Shown here piece after piece: positions 1 to 5,639 of a stretch of DNA of 14,969 bases. Under the pieces are notes generated by a model. The model saw nothing but the letters and a program-made list of their open reading frames with translations. It ran no database searches and had not been told where the DNA came from. The DNA is taken from assembly GCA_009840695.1 (NCBI GenBank), contig VXNG01000009.1, positions 1 to 14,969 on the forward strand. Reading direction: 5' to 3'. The translations under genes and the position numbers were made by a program. The stretch comes from Acidimicrobiaceae bacterium (lineage in GTDB: Bacteria > Actinomycetota > Acidimicrobiia > Acidimicrobiales > Aldehydirespiratoraceae). The first letter of the stretch is position 1; every line of letters starts with the position of its first letter.

Positions 1-636
1 CTCGTCGATGAACACCTCGTTGAACAGGGCCCGGCCCGTCATCTCGGTCAGGGGGCGGACCTCCACCCCCGGCTGGTCCATGTCGAACGCGAACCATGAG
101 ATTCCCGCGTGCTTGGGCAGGTCGGGGTCGGTGCGGGCCAGCAGCATGCCCATGTCGGAGACTTGGCCCCCGGAGGTCCACACCTTCTGTCCGGTGATCA
201 CCCACTCGTCGCCGTCACGCTCGGCCCGGCACTGCAGGCTGGCTAGGTCGGACCCGGCGTTGGGCTCGCTGAAGAGTTGGCACCATCCCACCCGGCCGTC
301 GAGGATCTCACCGACGTAGCGCTCGATCTGCTCCGGCGTGCCGTGAATGGCGATGGTCGGCGCGGCCAGCATCCGGCCCAGACCCCCGGGCGGTCCCAGC
401 ACGCCGCGCTCGGCCAGCACCAGCGACACCAGCGCGGCCTGGTCCTGGCCGTAGCCGAGCCCGCCCGCGCCCGGTGGAAGCATGGGGTGGGCGTAGCCCG
501 CTCCGGCCAGCAGGCACCACCACTGCTCCACGGTCAGGTCGGGATCCCACTGCTCGTCGCAGAAGGCTTCGACCTCGGCGCGAACGGTGGCCGCGTCGAC
601 CTCTGCTGCGGATGGGGCGGAGGCGGTGTCGGTCAT
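1..636 (-). CDS. Acyl-CoA dehydrogenase, N-terminal 212 residues (3' end outside window)
   Basis: Flavoenzyme expected to oxidise an acyl-CoA (fatty, branched-chain or steroid side-chain type) to the enoyl-CoA, passing electrons to ETF in the cytoplasm. Reading the minus strand from ATG 636 gives an alpha-helical N-terminal domain. It continues into the beta-domain signature CQLFSEPNAGSDLASL (about residues 124-139), then GQKVWTSG (about 157-164), and ends in the conserved LFNEVFIDE at the edge. The catalytic glutamate and C-terminal helical domain lie beyond the window, so substrate class cannot be judged. The start is 10 nt after the amidohydrolase stop. An AGGG at 645-648 is 8 nt from the ATG and overlaps that stop, which suggests translational coupling in one operon. 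The family call is firm; the substrate is unknown. Confidence 0.93.
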   Translation of the reverse strand, partial: MTDTASAPSAAEVDAATVRAEVEAFCDEQWDPDLTVEQWWCLLAGAGYAHPMLPPGAGGLGYGQDQAALVSLVLAERGVLGPPGGLGRMLAAPTIAIHGTPEQIERYVGEILDGRVGWCQLFSEPNAGSDLASLQCRAERDGDEWVITGQKVWTSGGQVSDMGMLLARTDPDLPKHAGISWFAFDMDQPGVEVRPLTEMTGRALFNEVFIDE

Positions 637-646
637 GGTCCTGGCC

Positions 647-1888
647 CTAAGTTGGTTGGGGCTGGTTCAGGTAGGTGACGTTGTCGAGCATGATGGATCG
701 GCGGTCGGCGTCGGAGAAACCCTTCAACTCGGCCAGATAGTCCAGCGGCTCGGGCATCCCCTCGATGTGGGGCCAGTCCGAGCCGAAGATCACCCGGTCG
801 GCGCCCATCAGCTCGGTGACCTCGTTCACGTCGTCCTCCCAGAACGGGTTGACCCACACGTGGGCCTTGAACGTGTCGATCGGATGGTCGTCGAACCACC
901 AGTAGTTCTTCTTGGCGATCTGGGAGAGTTTCCGGAACATCGGCGCCAGGTAGTCGGAGCCGTTCTCCACCGAGGCCACCCGCAGGTTCGGGAAGCGGTC
1001 GTAGATCTTCTCGAACACCGACTGCATCAGCCAGTCCTGGGCCGCCCGTTCGATGGCGAACGCCCGCAGGTTGGGTCCTCCGGCCATCCCGGCCCCCAGA
1101 CCGGCCGAGGAGAACTCGTCGTCGGCGTAGCCCTGGGACGAGTAGCCGGAGTCCGATGCATGCACGACGACGGTCGTGCCGGCGTCGTTGATCAGCCGCC
1201 ACACCGGGTCGAAGGTGGTGTGGAACGGCGACAGTTGACCGGTGCGGGTAGTCACGGCAGCTGGACGCATGACCAGAATCTGCGCTCCCAGACCCAGTAC
1301 CCGCTCCACCTCGGCCGCGGCCGCGCCGGGGTCGCCCAGCGCGATGTAGGGCGCGCCGATGATCCGATCCTCGTAGTTGTAGCCCCAGTCCTCCAGCAGC
1401 CACTGGTTGAAGCCCCGCATCATGGCCACGACTGCATCGACGTCGTGGCGCAGCAGTTCCTCGTACAGCACGCCGAGGGTGGGAAAGAGCCATACGGCCT
1501 GAAGGCCCTGGGCGTCCATCACCTTCAGCCGGGCCTTGGGGTCCATGTAGTGGTCGGGCAGCGGCTCCCGGTCGCGCAGCATCTCGGCCGGGTTCCGGCC
1601 CTCGGGGTTGCCCTTGAAGTAGTCGCGCAGTGCTCCGGGCTTGGCGATGGGGTCCCAAGTCGGGTTGGCCACCGCCCGGGCCAGCTTGCCTCCCACGAGG
1701 TGGTGCTTGCGGCCGCCCATGTCCACCCACTGCACCACCCGGGGCTGCATGCGGGGATCGACGTGGCGGGTGAACGCGTCGAGGGCCTCGTAGTAGTGGT
1801 TGTCGGCGTCGAAGGGCCGGTAACCGAGGTCGTCGGCGGTGAGTGGGGGCGACTGGTCGGGCGGGGCGGATAGGTCGTCGGGTGCCAC
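647..1888 (-). CDS. Amidohydrolase-2 family metal-dependent hydrolase/decarboxylase, DxDxHYYE subtype
   Basis: A 413-residue TIM-barrel amidohydrolase of the family that includes ACMS decarboxylase-like enzymes. Visible metal and active-site candidates are D27-x-D29-x-H31 (FDADNHYYE), H243 (VVVHASDSGY), E308 (SVENGSDY) and D371 with H374 (IFGSDWPH). The usual first-strand HxH is DxH here, a variant I recall as common in actinobacterial members. The start is GTG 1888. A TAGCGT box ends 6 nt upstream, so the mRNA is probably leaderless and no Shine-Dalgarno fits. It lies immediately upstream of the acyl-CoA dehydrogenase (10 bp gap), so the pair probably acts on the same carbon source. From sequence alone it could be a decarboxylase, a hydrolase or a hydratase. 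No signal peptide is seen, so it is cytoplasmic. Confidence 0.9.
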   Translation of the reverse strand: MAPDDLSAPPDQSPPLTADDLGYRPFDADNHYYEALDAFTRHVDPRMQPRVVQWVDMGGRKHHLVGGKLARAVANPTWDPIAKPGALRDYFKGNPEGRNPAEMLRDREPLPDHYMDPKARLKVMDAQGLQAVWLFPTLGVLYEELLRHDVDAVVAMMRGFNQWLLEDWGYNYEDRIIGAPYIALGDPGAAAAEVERVLGLGAQILVMRPAAVTTRTGQLSPFHTTFDPVWRLINDAGTTVVVHASDSGYSSQGYADDEFSSAGLGAGMAGGPNLRAFAIERAAQDWLMQSVFEKIYDRFPNLRVASVENGSDYLAPMFRKLSQIAKKNYWWFDDHPIDTFKAHVWVNPFWEDDVNEVTELMGADRVIFGSDWPHIEGMPEPLDYLAELKGFSDADRRSIMLDNVTYLNQPQPT

Positions 1889-1894
1889 GGGGTC

Positions 1895-1900
1895 ACGCTA
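1895..1900 (-). promoter_or_regulatory. -10 box TAGCGT of the amidohydrolase operon (leaderless)
   Basis: On the minus strand TAGCGT is followed by 6 nt and then GTG 1888, the spacing at which transcription would begin at or next to the start codon. A TTGGGC at 1918-1923, 17 nt upstream, is a plausible -35, and it lies inside the coding start of the divergent gene. It shares the two bases 1899-1900 with the opposite-strand -10. Predicted from pattern only. Confidence 0.55.
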
Positions 1901-1904
1901 CCGT
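1899..1904 (+). promoter_or_regulatory. -10 box TACCGT of the SH3-like gene (leaderless or very short leader)
   Basis: TACCGT is followed by 8 nt and ATG 1913. The space is too short for a leader with a Shine-Dalgarno. It overlaps the minus-strand TAGCGT by the central TA, so both polymerases would melt the same bases. No convincing -35 is seen at 16-19 nt. Confidence 0.5.
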
Positions 1905-1912
1905 GTGGGCCG

Positions 1913-2350
1913 ATGCCGCCCAAGGTCTTCACCACGTCACAGTTACAGGCCCGCACGCTCAAGCGGGGCGAGAAGGTGAGGCTCGTGTCGGAGCTGCCAG
2001 GCGTTCCCCAGGGAACCGAGGGCAAGGTGGCCATGGCCAACGGATTCACCTGGAACCGCTACTGGGTGCGGCTGGTGGACGGCCGGGTGGTGGGCCACAT
2101 CGATCACGATGACCTGGTCCGCACCAGGGACTACGAGCGGTACCTGGTGGCCCGTGATCGGGAGGCGGAGGAGGCCGAACTGGCCGCGCTGGCCGCCGCC
2201 GAGGCCGCGGCCGCAGGCCCGCAGGACGGACCAGCCGACGACGAGGCCGGGGATGGGGCCGGCTCGGGAGAGGCTGTCGTCAACGGCGTGCCCGTGCCCG
2301 CCTACCTGCTCCAGCGCTCAGCCGACGCCAGGGCCAGGCTCGGCGCTTGA
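1913..2350 (+). CDS. Small SH3-like barrel protein with acidic/alanine-rich linker, function unknown
   Basis: A 145-residue protein that I cannot assign to a named family. Residues about 14-72 look like a small SH3/KOW-type beta barrel: an RGEKVRLVSELPGVPQGTEGKV strand-turn-strand start, then YWVRLVDGRVVGHIDHDDLV. Residues about 73-110 are a charged, alanine-rich stretch (REAEEAELAALAAAEAAAA), probably a helix. Next comes a disordered acidic Gly/Asp/Ala linker. A short hydrophobic tail follows at about 122-145 (NGVPVPAYLLQRSADARARL), which looks like a conserved peptide. There is no signal peptide or membrane segment. The SH3-like fold suggests a protein- or nucleic-acid-binding accessory role, but that is inference. 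It is transcribed divergently from the amidohydrolase across 24 bp, from a -10 at 1899-1904, and is followed by the structured intergenic region. Confidence 0.75.
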   Translation: MPPKVFTTSQLQARTLKRGEKVRLVSELPGVPQGTEGKVAMANGFTWNRYWVRLVDGRVVGHIDHDDLVRTRDYERYLVARDREAEEAELAALAAAEAAAAGPQDGPADDEAGDGAGSGEAVVNGVPVPAYLLQRSADARARLGA

Positions 2351-2362
2351 GCCGAGCCGCGC

Positions 2363-2368
2363 TACAGT
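2363..2368 (+). promoter_or_regulatory. Possible -10 box TACAGT ahead of the intergenic inverted repeat
   Basis: TACAGT fits the TAnnnT pattern seen ahead of coding starts in this window, but no coding start follows. If active, the transcript would begin near 2375 and carry the inverted repeat at 2382-2436. A second copy (TACAGTA) occurs at 2450-2456. No -35 is recognisable for either, so this is weak. Confidence 0.22.
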
Positions 2369-2381
2369 AGGCGTCGGTGAA

Positions 2382-2436
2382 CCGGAGCCGTCCGTCGGCT
2401 CAGTGGTCAATTGAAGCTCTCGACGGACGACTCCGG
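2382..2436. terminator. Large imperfect inverted repeat between convergent genes; bidirectional terminator or RNA hairpin
   Basis: Arms 2382-2397 and 2421-2436 pair at 15 of 16 positions, with one C/A mismatch at 2388/2430. They enclose a 23-nt loop that contains the palindrome TCAATTGA (2407-2414). The repeat lies between the stops of the plus-strand SH3-like gene (2350) and the minus-strand aminotransferase (2508), where a bidirectional terminator is expected. There is no T-tract on either side, so it is not a classical intrinsic terminator. Actinobacteria often use such T-less hairpins, but the long loop also fits a structured small RNA or a protein-binding site. The rest of 2351-2507 holds no credible ORF. 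Bases 2451-2495 are only about 42% G+C (19 of 45). Confidence 0.5.
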
Positions 2437-2507
2437 CCAGCCACGAGGGTACAGTAAACGCACTGATTTGTAGTGAGCTTGTCTATTGGTTGGCTCGCGC
2501 GGTCGAC

Positions 2508-3674
2508 CTATCCGGTCCACTCCCTCAGGCGCCGCATCGCCTCGGCCATGTCCTCGGTGGCGCCCGCGTAGGAGAACCGGGCATAGCGGTGGCCCTCGGC
2601 CGGGTCGAAGTCGACGCCCGGGGTGACCGCCACCCCGAGTTCGTCGAGCCAGCGCTTGCACAGTGCCTGGCTGTCGGCGGCTAGGTGGTCCACGGCCGCG
2701 TACACGTAGAAGGCCCCGTCGCTGGGAGCCAGGCGGTCGATGCCGGCCGCCGGGAGTCCCTCGACCAGCACCGACCGGTTGGCTGCGTAGCGGACCACGT
2801 TCGCTTGCAACTCCTCGTGGCAGTCGAAGGCGGCCACCGCGGCGATCTGCGACAGGGTGGGGGCCGAGATGAAGAAGTTCTGGGCCAGCCGGCGCACCGG
2901 CTCCACCAGGTCGTCGGGGGCGACCACCCAGCCGAGGCGCCAGCCGGTCATGGAGAAGTACTTCGAGAAGCTGTTGACCACCAGCGCGTCACCGTTGAGG
3001 TTTAGCGCGGTGGGGGCCGGATCGCCGAACGTGATGCCGTGGTAGATCTCGTCGGCCACTAGGCGCACCCCATGGGCTGCGCACCAGTCCGACACGGCCG
3101 CCAGCGCGGGGCCGTCGAGCATGGTCCCGGACGGGTTGGACGGAGAGGCCAGCACCAGGCCGTCGACGGAACCGGTGCGGCGGACGAGATCCTCTAGCAG
3201 GTCCGGTGATGGCTGGAATCGGGTCTCCGCCTCGGTTGGAAGCGTCACCACCTCCGCGTTGAGGGCCTGGAGGGCGTTGCGGTAGCACGGATAGCCCGGT
3301 GTGGACACCACGACCCGGTCGCCGGCGTCGAAGGCAGCCAGGAACGAGAGCACGAACGCGCCGGACGCGCCGAATGTCACGACAATGCGGCCGGGGTCGA
3401 CATCGGCGCCGTACCAGGACCGGTAGTGCTCGGAGATCCGTCTCCTCAACACTTCCAAACCCGCGGCGGTTGTGTAGCCGAGCACGTCGGAGTCCAGGGC
3501 GGCTCGGGCGGTGGTGATGACGCCCGCGGGTGCTGGAGTGGACGGCTGGCCCACCTCGAGGTGCAGCACCTCGCCCCCGGCTGCCTCGCGCTCCTCGGCA
3601 GCCCGCATCACCTCCATCACGTAGAACGGGCTGATGTCCGATCGCCGGGACTCCTGCAACGCCACGCCGGCCAT
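2508..3674 (-). CDS. PLP-dependent class I/II aminotransferase
   Basis: A fold-type I aminotransferase of 388 residues, normal for the family, transferring the amino group of an amino acid to a 2-oxo acid in the cytoplasm. The PLP pocket is complete: N180 (SPSNPSG), D208 and Y211 (ADEIYHG), the Schiff-base lysine K238 (SFSKYFSMTGWRLGW) and the carboxylate-binding R366 (RYARFSYA). The N-terminal SDISPFYVMEVMRAAEE is typical of the aspartate/aromatic-like subgroup. Substrate cannot be assigned; alanine, aspartate, aromatic or biosynthetic N-acyl substrates are all possible. ATG 3674 is used; its Shine-Dalgarno is weak and I see no clean -10 at leaderless spacing, unlike its neighbours. It is transcribed alone, divergent from uridine kinase across 36 bp. 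Confidence 0.92.
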   Translation of the reverse strand: MAGVALQESRRSDISPFYVMEVMRAAEEREAAGGEVLHLEVGQPSTPAPAGVITTARAALDSDVLGYTTAAGLEVLRRRISEHYRSWYGADVDPGRIVVTFGASGAFVLSFLAAFDAGDRVVVSTPGYPCYRNALQALNAEVVTLPTEAETRFQPSPDLLEDLVRRTGSVDGLVLASPSNPSGTMLDGPALAAVSDWCAAHGVRLVADEIYHGITFGDPAPTALNLNGDALVVNSFSKYFSMTGWRLGWVVAPDDLVEPVRRLAQNFFISAPTLSQIAAVAAFDCHEELQANVVRYAANRSVLVEGLPAAGIDRLAPSDGAFYVYAAVDHLAADSQALCKRWLDELGVAVTPGVDFDPAEGHRYARFSYAGATEDMAEAMRRLREWTG

Positions 3675-3696
3675 GATGCCAGCACCGCCGGCCCGG

Positions 3697-3702
3697 TATG
3701 GT
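3697..3702 (+). promoter_or_regulatory. udk: -10 box TATGGT of uridine kinase (leaderless or very short leader)
   Basis: TATGGT is followed by 8 nt and GTG 3711. It fixes the start at this GTG: an open frame in the same phase extends about 285 nt upstream, but that part lies antisense to the aminotransferase and has no family similarity. Confidence 0.5.
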
Positions 3703-3710
3703 GTCGGCCC

Positions 3711-4337
3711 GTGGACGTGTTCGTCTTCGGGATCTGCGGCGGCTCAGGCGCGGGCAAGACAACCCTCACCAGGAGACTGGTTCCGCGCCTCGGCCCGGGT
3801 GAGGTGAGTGTCCTCGCCTTCGATGCCTACTACCGCGACCTCAGCCATCTGCCCTTCGCCGAGCGCCGGGCCGGGAACTTCGACCACCCGGACTCCCTGG
3901 ACGGCGAACTGTTCCTGCAGCACCTCGACGCCCTCAAGCAGGGCATCGATGTGGACGTGCCCGTCTACGACTTCTCCACCCACACCATGACCGGCGGCTT
4001 CGAGCGAGTGGAAGCCGCTCCCCTGCTGCTGGTGGAGGGCATCCTGCTGCTGGCCTCCGAGGAGGTCGCTTCCCGGCTGGACTACTCGATCTTCCTCGAC
4101 GTGCCCAAGGATGTGCGCCTACAGCGCCGCATTCACCGGGACATGACCGAGCGGGGCCGTCCCGAAGACCATGTGCGCCGGCAGTTCGAGGCAACCGTGG
4201 CTCCCATGCACGACGCCTACGTGCAGCCCAACCGCCATCGGGCCCATCGGATCGTCACGGTGGCCGCGACGGAGGATCTGGCCGGCGAGTTGATGACCAT
4301 GCTGGTCCCGGCGATGGCCGCAGCCGGCGCCGGTTAG
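3711..4337 (+). CDS. udk: Uridine kinase
   Basis: Phosphorylates uridine (and cytidine) to the monophosphate using a nucleoside triphosphate, in pyrimidine salvage in the cytoplasm. The protein is 208 residues, the usual length. Landmarks are the P-loop GGSGAGKT (10-17), DAYYRDLSHLP (substrate region), NFDHPDSLD, PVYDFSTHT, VEGILLL (Walker B region), and FLDVPKDVRLQRRIHRDMTERGR, the basic lid motif typical of Udk. The GTG start at 3711 puts the P-loop at the expected distance from the N-terminus and follows a TATGGT box by 8 nt. The stop overlaps the stop of the convergent alkyltransferase gene by 4 bp. A broader P-loop kinase of the PRK/uridine kinase family is possible, but the motif set favours Udk. 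Confidence 0.9.
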   Translation: MDVFVFGICGGSGAGKTTLTRRLVPRLGPGEVSVLAFDAYYRDLSHLPFAERRAGNFDHPDSLDGELFLQHLDALKQGIDVDVPVYDFSTHTMTGGFERVEAAPLLLVEGILLLASEEVASRLDYSIFLDVPKDVRLQRRIHRDMTERGRPEDHVRRQFEATVAPMHDAYVQPNRHRAHRIVTVAATEDLAGELMTMLVPAMAAAGAG

Positions 4338-4885
4338 GGCTCCAGGGTCACACCCTCGTTGGCGAGAAGCTTGGCCTTGAGGTCGCTGCCGAAGCCGTAG
4401 TTGCCCACGCCGCCGCTGCTGGGCACCACCCGGTGGCAGGGAACCAGTAGCGGCACCGGATTGCGGGCCATGGCCGTGCCCACCGCCCGGGCCGCGTTGG
4501 GCCGACCCACCGCGGCGGCCAACTCCCCGTACGTGCGGACCTCGCCGCACGGGATGCGGGCGGTGGCCCTCAAGACCTCCTGATGGAACGGCGAGCGCGA
4601 CGACAGATCGACAGGCACGTCTGTGCGGCCAGCCGCGAGAGCCTCGCTCACCCTGGCCACCAGCTTGGGCTCGGGATCAGGATCAGGCTCGACGTCGGTG
4701 CCCACCTCGTCGCGCATGTAGTCGACGAAGCGTCCGGGATCGGGTTCGCGTCCGTCAGGCGTGATCTGGAGGCCGGACACCCATCCGTTCGAGTGGGCCA
4801 CGAACACCGGCCCGGCGGGACTGTCGACCATGAACCACAGGTGCGTCTGGCCTGCCTTCTCGGGTACTGAATCCGGCGCGTCCAT
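4334..4885 (-). CDS. ogt: O6-alkylguanine-DNA alkyltransferase (methylated-DNA--protein-cysteine methyltransferase)
   Basis: Suicide repair enzyme that moves the alkyl group from O6-alkylguanine in DNA to its own cysteine. It has 183 residues with the complete C-terminal domain: SPFHQEVLRATARIPCGEVRTYGELA (about 98-123, with the HTH), the RAVGTAMARNP arginine finger region, active-site C150 in PCHRV, and GNYGFGSDLKAKLLANEGV. The less conserved N-terminal domain (about 1-90) contains an acidic stretch, DVEPDPDPEPK. The ATG 4885 start follows TACGGT by 6 nt, which rules out a longer upstream extension. It lies 20 nt after the uracil-DNA glycosylase stop, so it can be co-transcribed with it and also driven from its own promoter. 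Its stop overlaps udk (TTAG, 4334-4337). Confidence 0.92.
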   Translation of the reverse strand: MDAPDSVPEKAGQTHLWFMVDSPAGPVFVAHSNGWVSGLQITPDGREPDPGRFVDYMRDEVGTDVEPDPDPEPKLVARVSEALAAGRTDVPVDLSSRSPFHQEVLRATARIPCGEVRTYGELAAAVGRPNAARAVGTAMARNPVPLLVPCHRVVPSSGGVGNYGFGSDLKAKLLANEGVTLEP

Positions 4886-4891
4886 GGCCGT

Positions 4892-4897
4892 ACCGTA
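4892..4897 (-). promoter_or_regulatory. ogt: -10 box TACGGT of ogt (leaderless), inside the ung-ogt gap
   Basis: On the minus strand TACGGT is followed by 6 nt and ATG 4885, matching the spacing of the other leaderless candidates here. It gives the alkyltransferase an independent start point within the otherwise operon-like 20-nt gap. No good -35 is seen. Confidence 0.45.
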
Positions 4898-4905
4898 GTT
4901 GCCGG

Positions 4906-5580
4906 CTACGACAGCTCCGGGATGGCCCAGTCCACGGGCTCCCGTCCCGCCGCGACGAGGGCCTCGTTGGCCCGGCTGAAGGGGCGGCTGCCGAAGAATC
5001 CCCCCGACGCCGACAGCGGCGACGGATGGGCCGACTCGATCACCGTGTGGCGGCCGGTGTCCACCAGCGCCTTCTTGCGGCGGGCCGAGCCGCCCCACAG
5101 GATGAACACCACCCGCTCACCCTTGTCGTTGACGACACTGATCACCTCGTCGGTGAACGTCTCCCAGCCCCGCCGCTGGTGGCTGGCCGCCTGCCGGGCC
5201 CGGACGGTGAGCGTGGCGTTCAGCAGCAGCACACCCTGGCGGGCCCAGTGCTCCAGCGAGCCGTGGCTGGGCACGGGCGCGCCGATGTCGTCGTGCAACT
5301 CGGTGAGGATGTTCACCAGCGACGGTGGTTTGTCTACTCCGGGCCGCACCGAGAAGCACAGCCCGTGGGCCTGCCGGGGTCCGTGGTAGGGATCCTGGCC
5401 CAGGATCAGCACCTTCACCGAGGCGTACGGAGTGAGGTGCAGGGCCGCGAAGACTTCGTCGTGGGGCGGGAACACCCGATGCCGGGACCGCTCGGTCCGC
5501 ACGAAGTCCTGCAGATCGCGCCAGTAGGGCTTGTCGAACTCGCCCCTCAGCAACGGGTTCCAGTCGGTCTTGGGCGCCAT
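4906..5580 (-). CDS. ung: Uracil-DNA glycosylase, family 1
   Basis: Removes uracil from DNA, the first step of base excision repair. The protein has 224 residues, the standard Ung length. The water-activating loop GQDPYHG is at 61-67 with catalytic D63. PPSLVNI (85-91) is the proline-rich loop, and LLLNATLTVR includes the uracil-contacting Asn. The minor-groove loop HPSPLSASGGFFG starts at H185. The ATG at 5580 is chosen over GTG 5589 because a TACTGT -10 at 5588-5593 would overlap that GTG and sits 7 nt before the ATG. It is followed at 20 nt by ogt, making a small base-repair unit. No membrane segments or oddities. Confidence 0.95.
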   Translation of the reverse strand: MAPKTDWNPLLRGEFDKPYWRDLQDFVRTERSRHRVFPPHDEVFAALHLTPYASVKVLILGQDPYHGPRQAHGLCFSVRPGVDKPPSLVNILTELHDDIGAPVPSHGSLEHWARQGVLLLNATLTVRARQAASHQRRGWETFTDEVISVVNDKGERVVFILWGGSARRKKALVDTGRHTVIESAHPSPLSASGGFFGSRPFSRANEALVAAGREPVDWAIPELS

Positions 5581-5587
5581 CGGCGTC

Positions 5588-5593
5588 ACAGTA
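5588..5593 (-). promoter_or_regulatory. ung: -10 box TACTGT of ung (leaderless)
   Basis: On the minus strand TACTGT is followed by 7 nt and ATG 5580. It overlaps the alternative GTG at 5589, so it decides the start. The 59-bp gap to the preceding gene contains no other clear signal. Confidence 0.5.
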
Positions 5594-5639
5594 GATCAGC
5601 TCAAGCGGGACGTGTGAGCGATCCCGGGCCGGATTCCCC

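Noticed and set aside
587..1873. A 428-codon plus-strand open frame opposite the amidohydrolase
   Set aside because: Low-complexity Val/Gly/His-rich translation without motifs, antisense to a gene with all expected active-site residues.
2384..2436. A tRNA-like D-arm (ggctcagtgg) inside the intergenic inverted repeat
   Set aside because: The flanking bases do not form acceptor, anticodon and T arms, there is no TTCGA-type T-loop or CCA, and the long 16-nt arms contradict a cloverleaf.
3426..3710. A 95-residue N-terminal extension of uridine kinase
   Set aside because: It would lie antisense to the aminotransferase start. The family begins just before the P-loop, and the TATGGT box points to GTG 3711.
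4886..5098. An N-terminal extension of the alkyltransferase into the glycosylase gene
   Set aside because: The extension is out-of-frame glycosylase sequence with no similarity, and ATG 4885 has a -10 at leaderless spacing.
5600..5639. A weak stem (gatcc/ggatt) after the TauD-like stop as a terminator
   Set aside because: Only about five pairs including a G-T, no T-tract, and not distinguishable from chance in GC-rich sequence.
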